From positions 1 through 64,000 of the forward strand of contig JASAMV010002410.1 in NCBI GenBank assembly GCA_030248065.1: a DNA stretch of 64,000 bases. The letters are read 5' to 3'. Below are positions 8,801 through 21,365 of the stretch, piece after piece; the first letter of the stretch is position 1; every line of letters starts with the position of its first letter. Below the pieces are notes generated by a model, which was not told where the DNA came from, searched no databases, and saw only the letters and a program-made list of their open reading frames with translations. Source of the stretch: Rhynchonema sp. JSB1_4 (lineage: Eukaryota > Nematoda > Chromadorea > Monhysterida > Xyalidae). The position numbers were made by a program, and so were the translations under genes.

Positions 8801-11800
8801 TACCTTGTTTTGTACTTTGTATGCATGTGGCAGACTTAGTGTGAGCACTACGACGTATAAAACACGTCACACGGCATAGAAGTACAAAAGCTGCTGAATT
8901 TCCTGTGCTCTCACGGTAATAACGCATCCGCAAGCGCCACAGTGGGTAATTTGAGTCTGCAATGTTGCCCGTTTTGCCCTGTATTTACGGTTACGGGAAA
9001 AATCATTCCTTGGCTGTTGCTAAAAAAATTGCTCAGCTCAGCATGCAACATCACTGTAAGAACAAATGCGATAAATTATTTGCGTGTGAGCATCGAATTT
9101 ATTTTCCAGTTCTGTATATCTTTACGGCTCAAGTCAAAACTGCGCTATTGAACCCAGCTGCTTGTTAATTATGAGCGTGACAAGCTGCAGAATTTCATGC
9201 ACGAATCAAATTTCACGCTTCGTCCGTAGTGTTACCGATGTTTGAGTTGGCCGGTACTGTTTGTCGGTACTGAAATCTCAGCATTCCTTCAGCGTTTTGC
9301 GATGCGATGTTTGGGCATCAATCTCATACCTAACAATGTTCTTTGAGGCACCCGGTCCGGTACCATCACTCAAGGCAACGCCATGGATGTACGTTATGTT
9401 GCATTTTCGCACTTTTGCCTCTGTCCTTTTGTAACGACCTGTACAGCTGCACAATAAACAATGCCTTTCCTCTTACTTTGATATCAGCTGATTCAAGTAG
9501 ATATTGTTGGCATTGCGTTATGGTTATTGCAGCCCGTCCTTCAATATACACAGCTTTGATCTGAAAAAAATGAAACTGGATACCTTCAGCACAATAATCG
9601 CTAGCACTGTTTGTTGTTCGATTGCAAACAAAATTTGTGCGCTTCGTTTCGTGAGGTAAAATTTTTGGTGCGCTTATCAGGCTGCTGCGTGTAATGCATC
9701 AGACAAATTTATAGTATTTTCGCTCGCGAGGTGCGTTTTCGTATTCCGGTAACATGAACCTCGATCATCGATCTTCAGCGATTTTGCGTGCAAGCTCGAT
9801 AACCCAACAGTATCATAAATCAGAACCGGTTATTGTGTGGGCTTTCCATTGTCTTTATTGTAACGGAATTTGGCCTGTTAATCTCGCAATTATTCAGCGA
9901 AATGCAGTGCTTATCTAAATTCCAAATGTAATTCTCCAAAGACGCCGAGCACCTTTGGAATGAGGCAAACCTAAAAAAAAGAAATAAAATTTTTGCCTGG
10001 CGAGCAGAACATGCAAAGGTACGTGTTAACTGCGCCTGCGTTGGAGAGTGGCCGGTTTTGCAGCACATACTTCTGGTTTGGCAATTCAAATTTTATGGTA
10101 ATCCCACTGCCACGGGGCCCTGTTCGTCTCTGGTTCTACCCACTCATTCGCACTGGTCGCTCATGTGGTATTTTGGTGCATATGTAGGTTAAAATTTTTT
10201 TATTTTTTCGCTTCACGTGACTGAAAAGCTTTACTGTTGCTGCCGTGACTCCCTTGGTGGACTGTGCAGTTCAATGTTTTTTGCGCACCTTCATAACACG
10301 TGCACCCAATTATCTGAAGTGTGCTTTTTCAGCTCTCCAGCACTCCCCAGGAGAGCAGCAGTGGTCTTTGCACTTTCTTGCCAGCAAACTGCTGCTTACA
10401 GCAATCAAGTTGAAACACAACGGCTGGCTTGGCTGCACTTGTTTGTGTTTTTGCATAAGCCGGCAATAGTTGGCGTTTCTGCTTGTGGTTTTGCACTGTT
10501 CGTGTCATGTTTAGTCTCTGATAATCCTGCTCAACTGCAAAATATCCGCGGTCTCGTTATCATGCCTTTTGAGATTGATTAAGTTCTCTGGCGCTGGGTC
10601 ACAGTATTTGTGAGCAAGTGTAGTTGAGCCTGAACGCGCTGGGGAACAACCATGTTGGAACTAACAGCAAAACAGAGAGCTTTGGAAAGGGACTGGGCAA
10701 AAACAACTGCTTGAACATTGAAAAATCGACTGTGGCTCTGGCACGCACTCTCGTGCGTTTTCGAAACTAGGATACGTAATTGGCTTCGCTCACGTTTCAG
10801 GCGGCGCCAAATGCGCTATCAATGAGTCCAAGCAATAGCAGTTTTGGTAATGCGGGCACGAGTACTGGCGCTACACGTTCGTTGCCCGGCGAACAGCAAC
10901 GGAACGCCAGTCGCAGTGCGGCAGGACAGTCCGGTAAATGCGCTTGGAAATTCAGGGATTATCGTTGTGTCAGAGAATCAGACGTGATTTTATTTTGCAG
11001 CCAACGGCCAAGCGCCGTCGGATGTGCGGCCAGTGCGCGCGCACATTCAGATCGTACATCCGAGAAGACGTGGCTCCTGGTCGGAGGCGTGGTAAGCAGG
11101 ATTTGTTTAGCGTTTCTTTAAATTTGAAACGCCAGACAGACTTTTACAAGGACTTCATTATATTTCAGGGAATTCTCGCTGCGTTCACTGATCTCGTCGC
11201 AATATCGCCTGGCCATCGGCTGTGTGTTGGTGGCAGTTACGGTCATATCACCTGGCTTTCTCACTGGTGTCATGTGGGGTTGGTTCATATTATGTTGTCA
11301 TCATTTGATGCCCTGATCCCACAGTTCACCTTGATCATTCAGGCATCTACCTGTGCTGTGTTGTGTTCGTCACTCTTTTCGTGAGCGCCCCGCAACCACT
11401 CGAGGAGCTCATTGCTGAACGACAGTATGAGGAGGGACTGCAACACAGTCAGTTGACGGCGGTCACAGTGAATGAGGACGATTTGAAGAAATTGACTGGA
11501 ATTGTGCATAAAGTTGGGCAGAAAACGTGTTTTTCTGTCTTCTTTCGAACTTTCTTGTTTGGAATTTGTGCTTGTTTCGCTTTCACTGCGTCTGTTTGGC
11601 GTTCTGTAATTGCTTGGTTTATATCTAAAACCGTGTTCGTTTTCAGAACTTGAAGCATTTTCATCTTTTATTGTCCCGTGATCTGACGGGAATCGATGTT
11701 TCATCACGTGTGTTGGCAGCTAGATTGTTGAGCAAAGCTGTAAACTGCGCATGTTTGTGCTCGAGCAAAAAAGATAAACGTATTAATTTCAGGGTTGGAT

Positions 11801-14800
11801 GAACGAACTACATTCTCGTTATGATCCAGCCAAATATCATGTGAACAAGACACGATCGGTTTCGGTGTGCTTTCTTTCTCTTTGTTTTCAAACAATGAAA
11901 GAAAAATCCATACATAAAGGTGGGTGGCTTTGACAGGTGCGCGTGCACGGAAGCGTGTTGCGTTTGGTGTCGGTGGACAAAAACGTGCTCAAACACGGCG
12001 TTTTTGACGATTGGTCGCTGAATCATAAGCTTCGACCACTCCTACGCGCGCAACGAATGTACAGTCTCGCCGGTGCAAAGGTAGAACTGTTTTACTTTGG
12101 GAAAGGTGTCTTAATTAATTTCGTGGTGATTTGCACAAACGACATGGCACGCGATCTCTGGAACCACAGTTGCACACGGTGTTGTCAAACTGATACACTG
12201 ATTAGCTGTTTGGAGTGAATATTTGTGTTGTCTTTTCTTGAGATGATTTTCCAACTGTTCATGCAACTGAGCTCAAAATCAATGTGTCGTTGCGGTACGT
12301 CCAACACATCGAGTTGGGAGCATGCAACACAACAAGACAAGACGCGATTGTCGAATCTGTTGTGTCACATGTCCGGAAAGCGCCAAATGCCCAGTTACAA
12401 AACCGAAGCTGCCGATTGCGTTTTTTTCCTTTCCAGATCTGTCTACGTCCGCGCAACCTGGCGCATCGTCGCTGGTGGTCGCGCAAGTACCCGATCTGCA
12501 TCAAACTGTCACACAACGCACAGATGCTTGCTAAATCAGGCGCGCTCGACGGTCGAACTGATGAATCGGAGTCGAGTGTGCCCGACTGTAGCACGGATGA
12601 TGAGGAGGAAATGTGTGAAATGGCTGGTCGGTTGATGATTGATTGATTCGGTGAATTGTTTTGGTTTTTGCCGTTTCATTTTCAGCTTGCTTGCCTTTAT
12701 ATGCAGGGTTTATTTGTTCAAAATGGGCTAGTAGCAAGAAGCTAGTAAAATCAAAAATTTAGTAGCTTTTTTTGCCGCTGAAACGCCAATTTACTAGCTT
12801 TTTTGGCCAACATACAAAATTTAGTAGCTTTTAGGCTACTAAATTTGAAAATTTACTAGCTTTTCAAAAAATTTAGTAGCTAAAAAGCTACTAAATTTGG
12901 TTAAAAAAATCCATGTTTATATGATTGGGAATATGGCCTTGAATTAGTGCGTGGTTTGGGACAGTTTTCTGTTTTGTTGTAAAGTTGGGTGGCATGTAGA
13001 TCTATCACATCATCAAGAACGTTGTCGTGCTTTTCTGCGTTTGTCGGACCATTTTGTTGACCATCAGACAAACAAATTCATAGTGGCAAATATTTGTTTT
13101 GCAAAACTCACTGCTGTCACTCTGTTATTGCAGAAGAGATCACCGAGGACACGCCAATGTTGCCGCACAGCAGTTCGATGGCCGAGTCGGCGCCGATGGG
13201 TGTATCGGCGATACGATCAGCGGATTCGATCAACAAATCACAGTCCAGCAACGATTTGATCGATTTGCGATCGGCGTCCCGCACCAGATCGGTCAGCGAA
13301 TCGGACGCCTTGCCCGTTCAGGGTCAGGCAGCGGTCGTGGAGTCGGATGCAGACTCGCCTGGTGGGTTAGCTGACTTGAGCTTATCACCGGTCTGGCTAT
13401 GTTTATACTCGCAGTGAGTGCGAGCTGGTTGATATGGATGGTGCAGCAGGTGATCGTTAGCGTGAACGCGCCCATTGGTAGCCGCTGTTGACTGCGAGCC
13501 AGTGCTGTTGCGGGCCAGAGGTACAATATCTTCCACTCGCCGGTGCGGTATCTGCCCCAAATTTTACCCTAAAAGTGCCATTTTGGCGCAAAATAACCAA
13601 AAAAATTCCTTCCTCCGCACGCCTCTCCCCAAATGAGTTGCCCCAAAAGGCTGGGTACAGTACCCCGGTATTACCCCTTTGTGGCCCCAAGGTACAGCAT
13701 CTCCACTCAGAAGTAGCCACAGCACTGTTGCGAGCTATGCCAGCATTTTGCTACTCTGACGATCCTCTTGTCCAGTTTGGTTAAAAAAGAATGCACTGGT
13801 CTTCATACAGGTCCCAGCACACCGACAACCCCTTTGGCACCGATCCGCGGTGCCCCTCGCAAAAAGTCGTCGTCACGGCGTCGCGCGGCCAACGGCGCGA
13901 ACAAACAACGCCGCAAACAACTGTTTCTGTTCGCTCGATGTGCGCGCGAAAAGGAGCAGTGGTTTCATAAACTCAGACAGGCCGCCAATCAGCAAACGGG
14001 ACAGAAGGTCGATTGTGGTTCATGTAGACTTTTGTACTTTGTTCATTCGGATGAAGAAAAATTTGTGCAAACCGCGTGTGTAGTAGCAGGCGACGTGCAA
14101 TTTTTGTACTTTTATGCAAGTGTTTTTTGATGCATCACAGCAAATTTTAGAGCTCAGATCCTACTGCGTTTCACGCAGAGCCGCTTCCAATTTTCGTTCA
14201 TTTACCAGCTCCTGCAAAATCTTGTGGGCCTCGTGAAACATCAAAAAGCAACTTTTTGAAAATCCAATTCCAAAATCTAGATTTCCCATGTCTAGTCGCC
14301 ATTTCGTGAAAAAAATGGGTCAAAACAAACATCAGTCAATTGTATACTCGCTTTAAGGACCCAACCAAGATGCAACACTGGCGTCAGTCGTTGGAGGCAT
14401 TGGGCACTCAGCGATCGGTGACTGGGCTGATGAGTGACTTGGACGAGGGATTCCTGTATGTGCACGCGCAGAAACAGTTCCTCAGGTTGTTGGAATGGTT
14501 GGGTGGTTTCGATCATACTGAACATTGATTTTTAGCCCTGCGTTTTTGTGTTTGAGGCGGAACATTTTGTCCTTGGCTGTGTTGCTCTTTTGCGAAATTA
14601 TCCCAAGGACATCACAAAATTGACCTGTTCACTCTATCACTGGCAGTTGATGTGTTGAACCTTTGCGCTAGATGTGCTCGTTTTATAAAAAAACAACCGC
14701 CAGCAACATTGTGCACGTAATCGCAAACCAATATCATTATATTTCCACTTTCTGCATCGAACTATCATTATTTAATCAGATACATGGAGGAGATTATTCC

Positions 14801-17284
14801 GCGTCAGTGCATCCACACATCGTTCGATCATTGTGCGCTCAAATCGGACCCCGACCAGACGGTGGACATGGACTTGGGTCGGTCCATCACCCGTCCACCC
14901 ACACAGACGATGCCGGATGGCGCTGACTCGGTTGCGATGGCGAATGCTGTGGCTGCCAGGTACGATTTGGGTGGGGGGGGGCAAGATTTTGGTTTGTGTT
15001 GCAACTTGCACCGCCCTATTTTGTGTCTGTCTGTCCGTGATTTCGTCCACCTTCTCGCCCTTTCCTGTCCTGGTTTTTGTATTTATTTTTCATTCCCGTA
15101 ACTTGCACACCCTGTTTTGTATTTATTTTCATGTCCGTAAACTCCACACCCGGTCTTGTAATTATGCTTCTTTCACTTAATCTTCTTATTTATGTATTAT
15201 TGAGTTGGTGCCGACGCAATAAACTAACTAACCACCCTACTTTCAAGATCAGCATATCAGTTAATGCTGACAGTTTGCCCTGAAAATCAACTGGTTTGTT
15301 CGGGCTGCACGCAGAAAGTGGCAAAATGTTTCTCCTTATACTATGAATCGTGTGCGTAATTTTATACCGTCAATAATATGCGTTTGTTGTTCACAAAAAT
15401 GAAAACATTTCACAAAAACTTATCGTCATTTGTAAATACTTGCAGAATATTCTACGATTTCTGCCGCGATACCAACTGGATCGAGAAAGTGCGCGACAGA
15501 ATGCAGCGAAAGTTATCCACAATTCGGGTATGCGCTTCGTGTGTGTTTGCTAATTGTCTTTGTTTTCGCTGAACAACTTTTGTTGGTTTCAGTTGCCTTA
15601 TTTCGTCGAAATGCTGACGTTGACTCGCCTTGATCCCGGCAGAGTCACGCCAAAGGTCACCGGCGTGCACACGCCTTATTTGGATGACTGGGGACTGTGG
15701 ATTGATTTGGAGGTATATCAAAACTTGTTTCATATCATTGGATAAAGATGTTTGTTTATTGTCTGATAGTCCTTGATTTACATAAACAGACATTTTCCAG
15801 CTGACCTACACGGGCTGCGTGCGTCTGACGCTCGAGACAAAGGTGAATCTGATGAAACTGACGACCAACATTGAAAGCGGCACCGACTCCGATCAGCGCA
15901 GTTCGCAGCAGAAAGATAAGGTGGAAATGCAGTATTGGTCGAAATTAAATTTGTTTTTGGTTCCATGCCCGTCTGTGACAAGTGGCTAGTTCACAAAATT
16001 AGATCTCTTTCGTTAAAACTTTTCTGCAGGCCTGGGCCGGGTAACTGTTTTACATTCGCTGTTCCGAGTTTCCATGTAATTTTTCCACAAAACAAAATCT
16101 ATCTTTCACGTTTGTCACTCTACGATGATGCAGGCGCCCAGTCAAGCACCCCATGAGCCGCACTACTACAGCGACGAGGACATTCCCGAATCACCCGAGT
16201 CGAGTCCCGATGAGGAGGAGGCGCCGTCGTGGAAAACGGGAAAGAAAGCGGCCCAGGATGAATCGTTAGTTCTCAGGGGCGAGTGGGGTTTGGGATAATT
16301 GTTTGGTTGAGTTTTGAGCTGAAAATTGCAACTTTATTCGTCCCGGGTCTGTCTGTGCCAGATGCCCGGTGAGATTGTGTGCGTTAAACTGTTTTGTGAT
16401 TTGCACCGCTAGAAAATTGACGATAATGTACGATAAATGTTTCGATGACTAGTAATACACTGCTCGAATACGGATTAAAAGTTGATAACATGTCTCGAAG
16501 ACATTCAAGAACTCCGATTTCCAAAAAATAATAATAAATAGTATTGCTGTGGAAGTTCGCATCATGAGCTATGCGCCTTGCCTTGCTGATCACGTACATT
16601 GGTTTGATCATCATTTTTCAGTACAACGCCGCGTGAGAGCACGAAAAAGCGTTTGATGAACTGGGTGGACAAAGTGGCGCAGTCGAATCTGTTCAAACAG
16701 GCCGTCGAGCTGAAGACTGTCAAACGCATCATGGAAGGTTTGTCACATTGTCTTTCGACCGATTCACTTGTTGCGTTGATAGTTGATTGATATCGCAGCC
16801 TTTTGTACGGTACGTATTGACACAATCCACGCGATCCTCTTTGTATTGCGTTCAGGTGTATCCTCAACTCCCCTTACTCTGATGGTCGAAATCACCTGTG
16901 TGGAAGGCACCATGGCCATCAATATCCCGCCACCGCCTTCGGATCGATTATGGTCGGTTTTTGTTTCTTCTCGTTCATTTTATTTTCGATTGAGATTAAC
17001 AAAACTGGAGTTCAGGTACGGGTTCCGCTCGCCGCCTCGTGTCAGCATTCGTGGCGTGCCGCGTATTGGCGAGAGAACCGTGGATCTGTCGGCGCTCTCG
17101 GACTGGATTGAAAGTTGGTTGAGCAGGTTATGAAACATTGTTTTGTAGTAATTACAGTTTTTGGCTCAGTGCAGGTCGTCTGTGCCTTCTGCTGGAGAAA
17201 AATCTGGTTTTGCCGAATATGGACGATCTGATAGTGCCATTGATGTCGGGCAATCCGATGCTCGCTCGTTTTTATAATCGATGA
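5879..17284 (+). CDS. TEX2: TEX2-like SMP/PH-domain lipid-transfer membrane protein (25 exons)
   Basis: Exons: 5879-5952, 6515-6662, 6721-6797, 6907-7022, 7095-7177, 10801-10933, 11001-11091, 11169-11278, 11343-11512, 11647-11739, 11793-11858, 11937-12080, 12437-12626, 13134-13361, 13811-14007, about 14358-14485, 14780-14959, 15446-15527, 15593-15712, 15801-15920, 16134-16264, 16622-16737, 16856-16952, 17016-17126, 17170-17284. The frame stays open throughout and gives about 1,039 residues. The acidic, Ser-rich N-terminus is followed by a hydrophobic stretch near residues 250-295, a PH-like region (about 366-640; GWMNELHSRYDP, RKYPICIKL, LFARCAREKEQWFHKL) and an SMP lipid-transfer domain (about 730-1035; LPYFVEMLTLTRLDPG, MAINIPPPPSDRLWYGF, LVLPNMDDL). 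TEX2/Nvj2 family proteins move lipids at ER contact sites. Least certain are the true start (an acceptor-like TTGCAG lies at 5852-5857, so SL trans-splicing or an upstream exon is possible), the exon 8 donor and the exon 16 acceptor. Confidence 0.9.
7459..7939 (-). mobile_element. Short retroposon, full-size copy C, inside a TEX2 intron
   Basis: The element is 7471-7927 (457 bp), flanked by a 12-bp duplication CTGTGAGCCGGT (7459-7470 and 7928-7939). It is almost identical to copy B apart from a small CGTCCT insertion. It sits in the 3.6-kb intron between TEX2-like exons 5 and 6, in the orientation opposite to the gene. Confidence 0.88.
7940..10800 (+). other. Remainder of the long TEX2-like intron, no exon seen
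   Basis: The intron between exons 5 and 6 (7178-10800) contains copy C and otherwise AT-rich unique-looking sequence. The frame joins exactly across it (phase 0: ...LSKT to AAPNALSM...), so no further exon is required. Chance ORFs up to 121 codons (for example 10217-10582) showed no family resemblance. Confidence 0.6.
12725..12905. repeat. Palindromic TTTAGTAGC/GCTACTAAA element in a TEX2 intron
   Basis: The phrases AAATTTAGTAGCT and AGCTACTAAATTT alternate at least six times over 180 bp, including a perfect hairpin near 12868-12897 (TTTAGTAGCTAAAAAGCTAC and its completion). It may be a small fold-back transposon. It is in the intron between exons 13 and 14. Confidence 0.75.
13500..13727. 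mobile_element. hAT-type MITE, copy 3 (short subfamily), in a TEX2 intron
   Basis: It begins CAGTGCTGTTGCGGGCC and ends GTAGCCACAGCACTG. The flanking 8 bp are CTGCGAGC (13492-13499) and TTGCGAGC (13728-13735), 7 of 8 identical. The interior differs from copies 1 and 2 except for the CAAAATGGC-type phrase and GGTACAGCAT/GGTACAATAT arms. Confidence 0.82.
15055..15235 (+). mobile_element. Diverged retroposon copy D in a TEX2 intron
   Basis: It is related to the reverse complement of copies A-C: ACACCCGGTCTTGTAATTATGCTTCT...TTGTATTTATTTTC and the ending CAATAAACTAACTAACC. Here it lies on the plus strand, the same sense as the gene, with its AATAAA near 15218. It is more diverged than the other copies, and a target duplication was not recognised. 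Confidence 0.7.
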
Positions 17285-19097
17285 TTCATGTGTAAGTATA
17301 CTGGCAGGCGGAAAAAAACCGATTTGTTTTCGAAAAAAACCAAAACTTTTTGACCATTTTTTCTTTTTTTTTTGTTTTTTTTTTTTTTTTGTGAAACTTG
17401 TTCTTTTCTCAATATGATTTTTTTTTTTAGAACCAAACCCCATCTACCCTCCCACCCTTTTTTTTTTTAATTAAATTTTACGTGTAAGTAGATGAAGTGG
17501 GCGTGAAAATTTAGTTTTTACATGTAACGCCTAGAATCTTGTGCGTGTATTTTGTTCTGTCAGTTATTATTCCCGGAGCTTTTTGCATATTTGCTTGCCA
17601 AAATCAATCGTCATTCATTCCTTAATGGTAATAGGATACTTAACCACAAGCAGAATTATTCCACTTATAATCTATACAAGTTTACGAGTACCAAATTATC
17701 GACCTGGCTTCTTCTATTTATTGCTGTTCAAAAAGGGCTACCCTCGGTTTTAGGACCCGATACAGTCTGGCATACCATTCCTGCACATACCGCAGAATGC
17801 CAAATATGTAAGTGCCCCCGAATAACTCCCTGGTGCTGGTTTATTCGGAAGATTCTCCGGATTTGGTCCTTTTCAACAATGTTTCGTGTGCTTACATACA
17901 GTGGGTGCTTATTTGGGAAATTAGTTCTTTCTAAAATCTCAAATGCGACCTGTTTTCTAAATAAGTCCCCATGGGACCTGTTTGGCATTCTCCGGTACAT
18001 TTGAATATCAATATCAATGTTGCGAATATGTTTTACCACACATCATGTAGTACCCTTTGATTCGATTTTTACAGCGGCAGTTGCTTTCTGTGTTTGCGTT
18101 TATTCTTATACTGAATAGTTGCGAATGTTTTGTTTTGCCTTCTGACCCTTTAGCAGCTGTCTAGTCTGATTTGATTATTCGAGTCCTTTATCGTTACCCC
18201 TGAAACATCTGTCCCGGTTGCCTTTGAAATACCCGTGAATCGAGCATAAGTGATAGCATTCCTTCGCAGGTGATTTTTACTGTTTCTTGGTATTTTTTTA
18301 AACCAAGACTTTGCGTATTGTGCTTTCCCTGGGCGTTGTCTGTTTTCATGCAGCGTTTTTCTATCTTCATTTGTACAGTGCACCGTTTTTGTGATTTCTT
18401 TGCAGCTACCGACATGAAATGGCAATATGTATACTTTGTGTAGAAACAAGATGCATAAGCATGTGACAACATAAAGTTACACGTGTCAGTGGGCTGTGTG
18501 ATCATGCGTACCGAAGTGGAGTTTTACAGCTGGCAAAAATTTCACCAAAGACAAAGAACGGTTTGTAATTCTCCTTGGACGACGAGGGTGATGCAACTGC
18601 TCTTATCAGAATACCTAAAGGGGCGGTTCCTTTCCAAACGCAATACTCCGTGGAGTGCATGGTTTGAGTCAACAAACCAAAGATACAGTCAACAGGTGAC
18701 CGTGTGCTGTATCATGAGAAAAATAACGATAACGACCCCAGGTCGCAAGTCGCAGTGCATAAACATGGAAACGTGCTGGAGCGAAAGCAAACATCATGAA
18801 CATGTAAGAAATCGGGTTATCCATATTTCAGTAAAACGAGATGATGAAAAATCATAAAAATATGTGACAGTACAGTACACCGTCCTCTTTCCAAGCGTGA
18901 TAACAGTGTTGGACACCCACGCGTGCACTAAGCTTATTACCAGCGCCTTGGATGTGTGACACATCAATTTGCGAGAATAGTCACAAATAACAACTGCCCC
19001 ACCCAGTCCACTTGTTCGTCATTTTTTGCTCGTTTTCTGCAATAAAAGTGATATTGACATCGATTGTGACGAAATATGCCGACGAAAGTGAGCTGAA
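17285..19097. other. Intergenic region, no gene recognised
   Basis: It follows the TEX2-like stop codon with T-rich sequence at 17360-17475. Two overlapping antisense ORFs at 17552-18004 (+, 150 codons) and 17728-18039 (-, 103 codons) have no motif I recognise and no splice-supported partners. The 3' UTR of the TEX2-like gene and the promoter of the Ly-6 gene must lie here. Confidence 0.6.
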
Positions 19098-20905
19098 ATG
19101 GAAATCACAATGGCAAATTGGCTAAAACCAATCGTACTGGTCGCATTAATTGACCAAACCATCGGTCTGTAACTGGGACATTTTTTCATTGTGCATTGTT
19201 ATCCTAACTAGAATTAGCTTTGTTTTCAGCGTTGATGTGCTACCAATGCGCTACGTATGATTTTGGCATGTCCGGGGTGAGTGAGCAATTTTGGCTGCCA
19301 TTTTGTGTTGGTGCTTCGACGCGAACAAATGTTGTAAATCCTCTGCCTTGCAGTTTTTCCAAGGCGAAGGTGCGCCGCCACGAGTGCCCAAGAGCATCAC
19401 GGACAGGTGCTGCACGCCAGACGCTTCCATAACAAAAATTGCGTGCCAATCGAAATGCTTCTACGGTGCCTACAGATTTCTGCCGACCATTTCGGACACT
19501 GGTTGGTCACAGTCCGGTCATACTTTTATTGTCAGCGTTGTTTATTGGATGATAATAACCGTGATCGACTGAATTCGATTCTCCGAAAACACCGCACTTA
19601 TCAACATGTAGAGCGATTAGAGTGTACAGTTCTGGGTGCAATTCTGGGCTGAAAGTTGAAGTCGCGTGCACGTGCGTGCGCGCGACTTCCTAGTGCTGAA
19701 ACATATAGGCAGCGCACGCGCAATACTCCGCGTGCACGCGAAGTTACTTCGACTTTTCCCTATACTTTGCACTGTTTCGCACGCGCGTGCACGCAACTTC
19801 AACTTTTAGCCCAGAATTGCACCCGGTACTGTATGTGCACCTAATCAATCAATAAACGTACTGAGAGTGCAGTAATGTTGGTTTGTTTCGCCCTGCTTTC
19901 GCAGACAGACCGAGGCGCCAGGGCTCGTCATTGCGAACGCCTCTGGCAAATTTGTCTCCAAAAAGACCCCACCGCAGATCTTATGTATTGCTGGTCTGTA
20001 ATAACATCAGTTCGAGCAAACTCATAAACAGAGCCGTCACATCTGTGCATATAGCGAGGGCGGAGAGCCACTACAAGCAGTGCACATATGGTGAACAAAT
20101 AGTTTTTTCCCGCAGGCATCACGGTGATATCAGGCGAGTGGCGCGGCTGCGCGGATGGCATGCCAACGAGTCTGGTGCCGAACATCATCGCCAAATGCAC
20201 GTCCAGTCAGTACGCGCAGCACGCCGCCGTCGACATGACACAATGGGCCGCACTGTTGGCCGGCGGACATCGCGAACGCAGTCGCGTGTGCGTGTGTCAG
20301 ACGGACGGTTGTGCCGGCACGCCGCAGGACCAGTCGTTGTGCCAGAACACGTACACGACCACGGCCGGGCCGCCCGGCACCACACCGCCGACCACCCCCA
20401 CTCGCAGTCCCAGCACTGGTGAGTTGCTAAACTGTTATTTTTGCCATCCTTCGCGGCGGACGGGCAATTGAGCAAAGCACATTTGAGCAAGACCACTTTG
20501 AGCAAGTGCCAAAGAGTAGAGTCCAGAAGAGCAGAACCTAAGCCTAAGCCCAAGCACAAAATTAATCTTAAGTGTAAGCCTAAGCCTAAGCCTGATACCA
20601 AAATCAGCTTAAGCCGAACCATTGGAACAAAATAAGTGCTCTGTTGGTCTTGGCTCAAATGTGTTTTGCTCGATTGCCCGGCCACCTCCTTCGCTTGCAT
20701 TGATGAAGTCCCAAAGGTGTTCCCAGGCAGTACATCGTCGCCAAGGTCGAGTGTTTCCACGACGACTCCGTCTAGCACCATCTCATACACAGGGACAGGT
20801 TCGACCAGTACACATACGCCGATGCCGACAACGAGCAAATACGCGACATCACATGGCTTGCACGCGCTTGCGATAACTATGGTGTTCGTGATTCTGTTCC
20901 GATAA
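19098..20905 (+). CDS. Secreted Ly-6/uPAR-like protein with C-terminal GPI-type signal
   Basis: Exons 19098-19164, 19230-19276, 19354-19501, 20116-20418 and 20727-20905 join in frame to give about 247 residues. A hydrophobic leader (MEITMANWLKPIVLVALIDQ) precedes the first cysteines (LMCYQCATYDF). A CC pair, further cysteines and the ending RVCVCQTDGC resemble a three-finger Ly-6 fold, with about 12 cysteines in the ectodomain. A Thr/Ser/Pro-rich linker (TTTAGPPGTTPPTTPT) and a terminal hydrophobic tail (HALAITMVFVILFR) suggest an O-glycosylated stalk and GPI attachment. Ly-6 proteins commonly modulate receptors at the cell surface, but the partner cannot be read here. Introns 3 and 4 carry a Tc1/mariner-type MITE and telomere-like repeats. 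An AATAAA lies at 21172. Confidence 0.85.
19625..19833. mobile_element. Tc1/mariner-type MITE in a Ly-6 gene intron
   Basis: The element 19627-19831 starts CAGTTCTGGGTGCAATTCTG and ends with the near-complement (…CAGAATTGCACCCGGTACTG). It is bordered by TA on both sides (19625-19626 and 19832-19833). Terminal repeats reach about 35-40 bp. The CAGTnCTGG tip and TA duplication are typical of Tc1-family elements. There is no coding capacity in its 205 bp. Confidence 0.85.
20535..20600. repeat. Interstitial GCCTAA (TTAGGC) telomere-like repeats
   Basis: CCTAAGCCTAAGCCCAAGC and GTAAGCCTAAGCCTAAGCCT flank a short spacer in the last intron of the Ly-6 gene. Together they hold about six units of the nematode telomere repeat. 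Confidence 0.75.
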
Positions 20906-21365
20906 TGATGCAAATGTGTGTAATTTGTGTCTTCGTTCGTTCTGATGTACTGTCTTAGAATTCCGGTTGTATGCGCTATATTTATCTGTTTCGGTTTGTG
21001 ATACCACCAGCAGTCACGTCATTGTGTGAAGAGTTATAATATAAATTTCACTGCGTCAAGACTTCAAATATGCATATTTAAGCTGGAATAATGAGAGCAA
21101 TTTTGTTTCAGTAGCGTAAACGTGCATGCCACTTTTGGTACAGAAAACATCAAATATTATTGTAACACCTAAATAAACAGATCGTGGGCGTTATGACAAA
21201 TGTTCTAACAAAAATTTCGTTTCGAAACATCCAGCGAAGGGGTTGGAAACAAACAGCTGTACAACTTAAGCCCCTCGAGGCCACATAAAAGTGAAACACA
21301 TCGAGACCGAATTCACTAGTTTCATAACCAGGTTTGTTTAGTTGTGGCTTAACGTGGCTGAAATC
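20906..21365. other. Short intergenic region: Ly-6 3' end and peptide-precursor promoter
   Basis: It contains AATAAA at 21172-21177, a candidate polyadenylation signal about 270 bp after the Ly-6 stop codon. The 190 bp after it must hold the promoter of the next gene. No TATA box or operator was convincing. Confidence 0.55.

Noticed and set aside
17728..18039. 103-residue minus-strand ORF and overlapping plus-strand ORF 17552-18004
   Set aside because: No recognisable motif, no splice partners and no compositional signal; likely chance.
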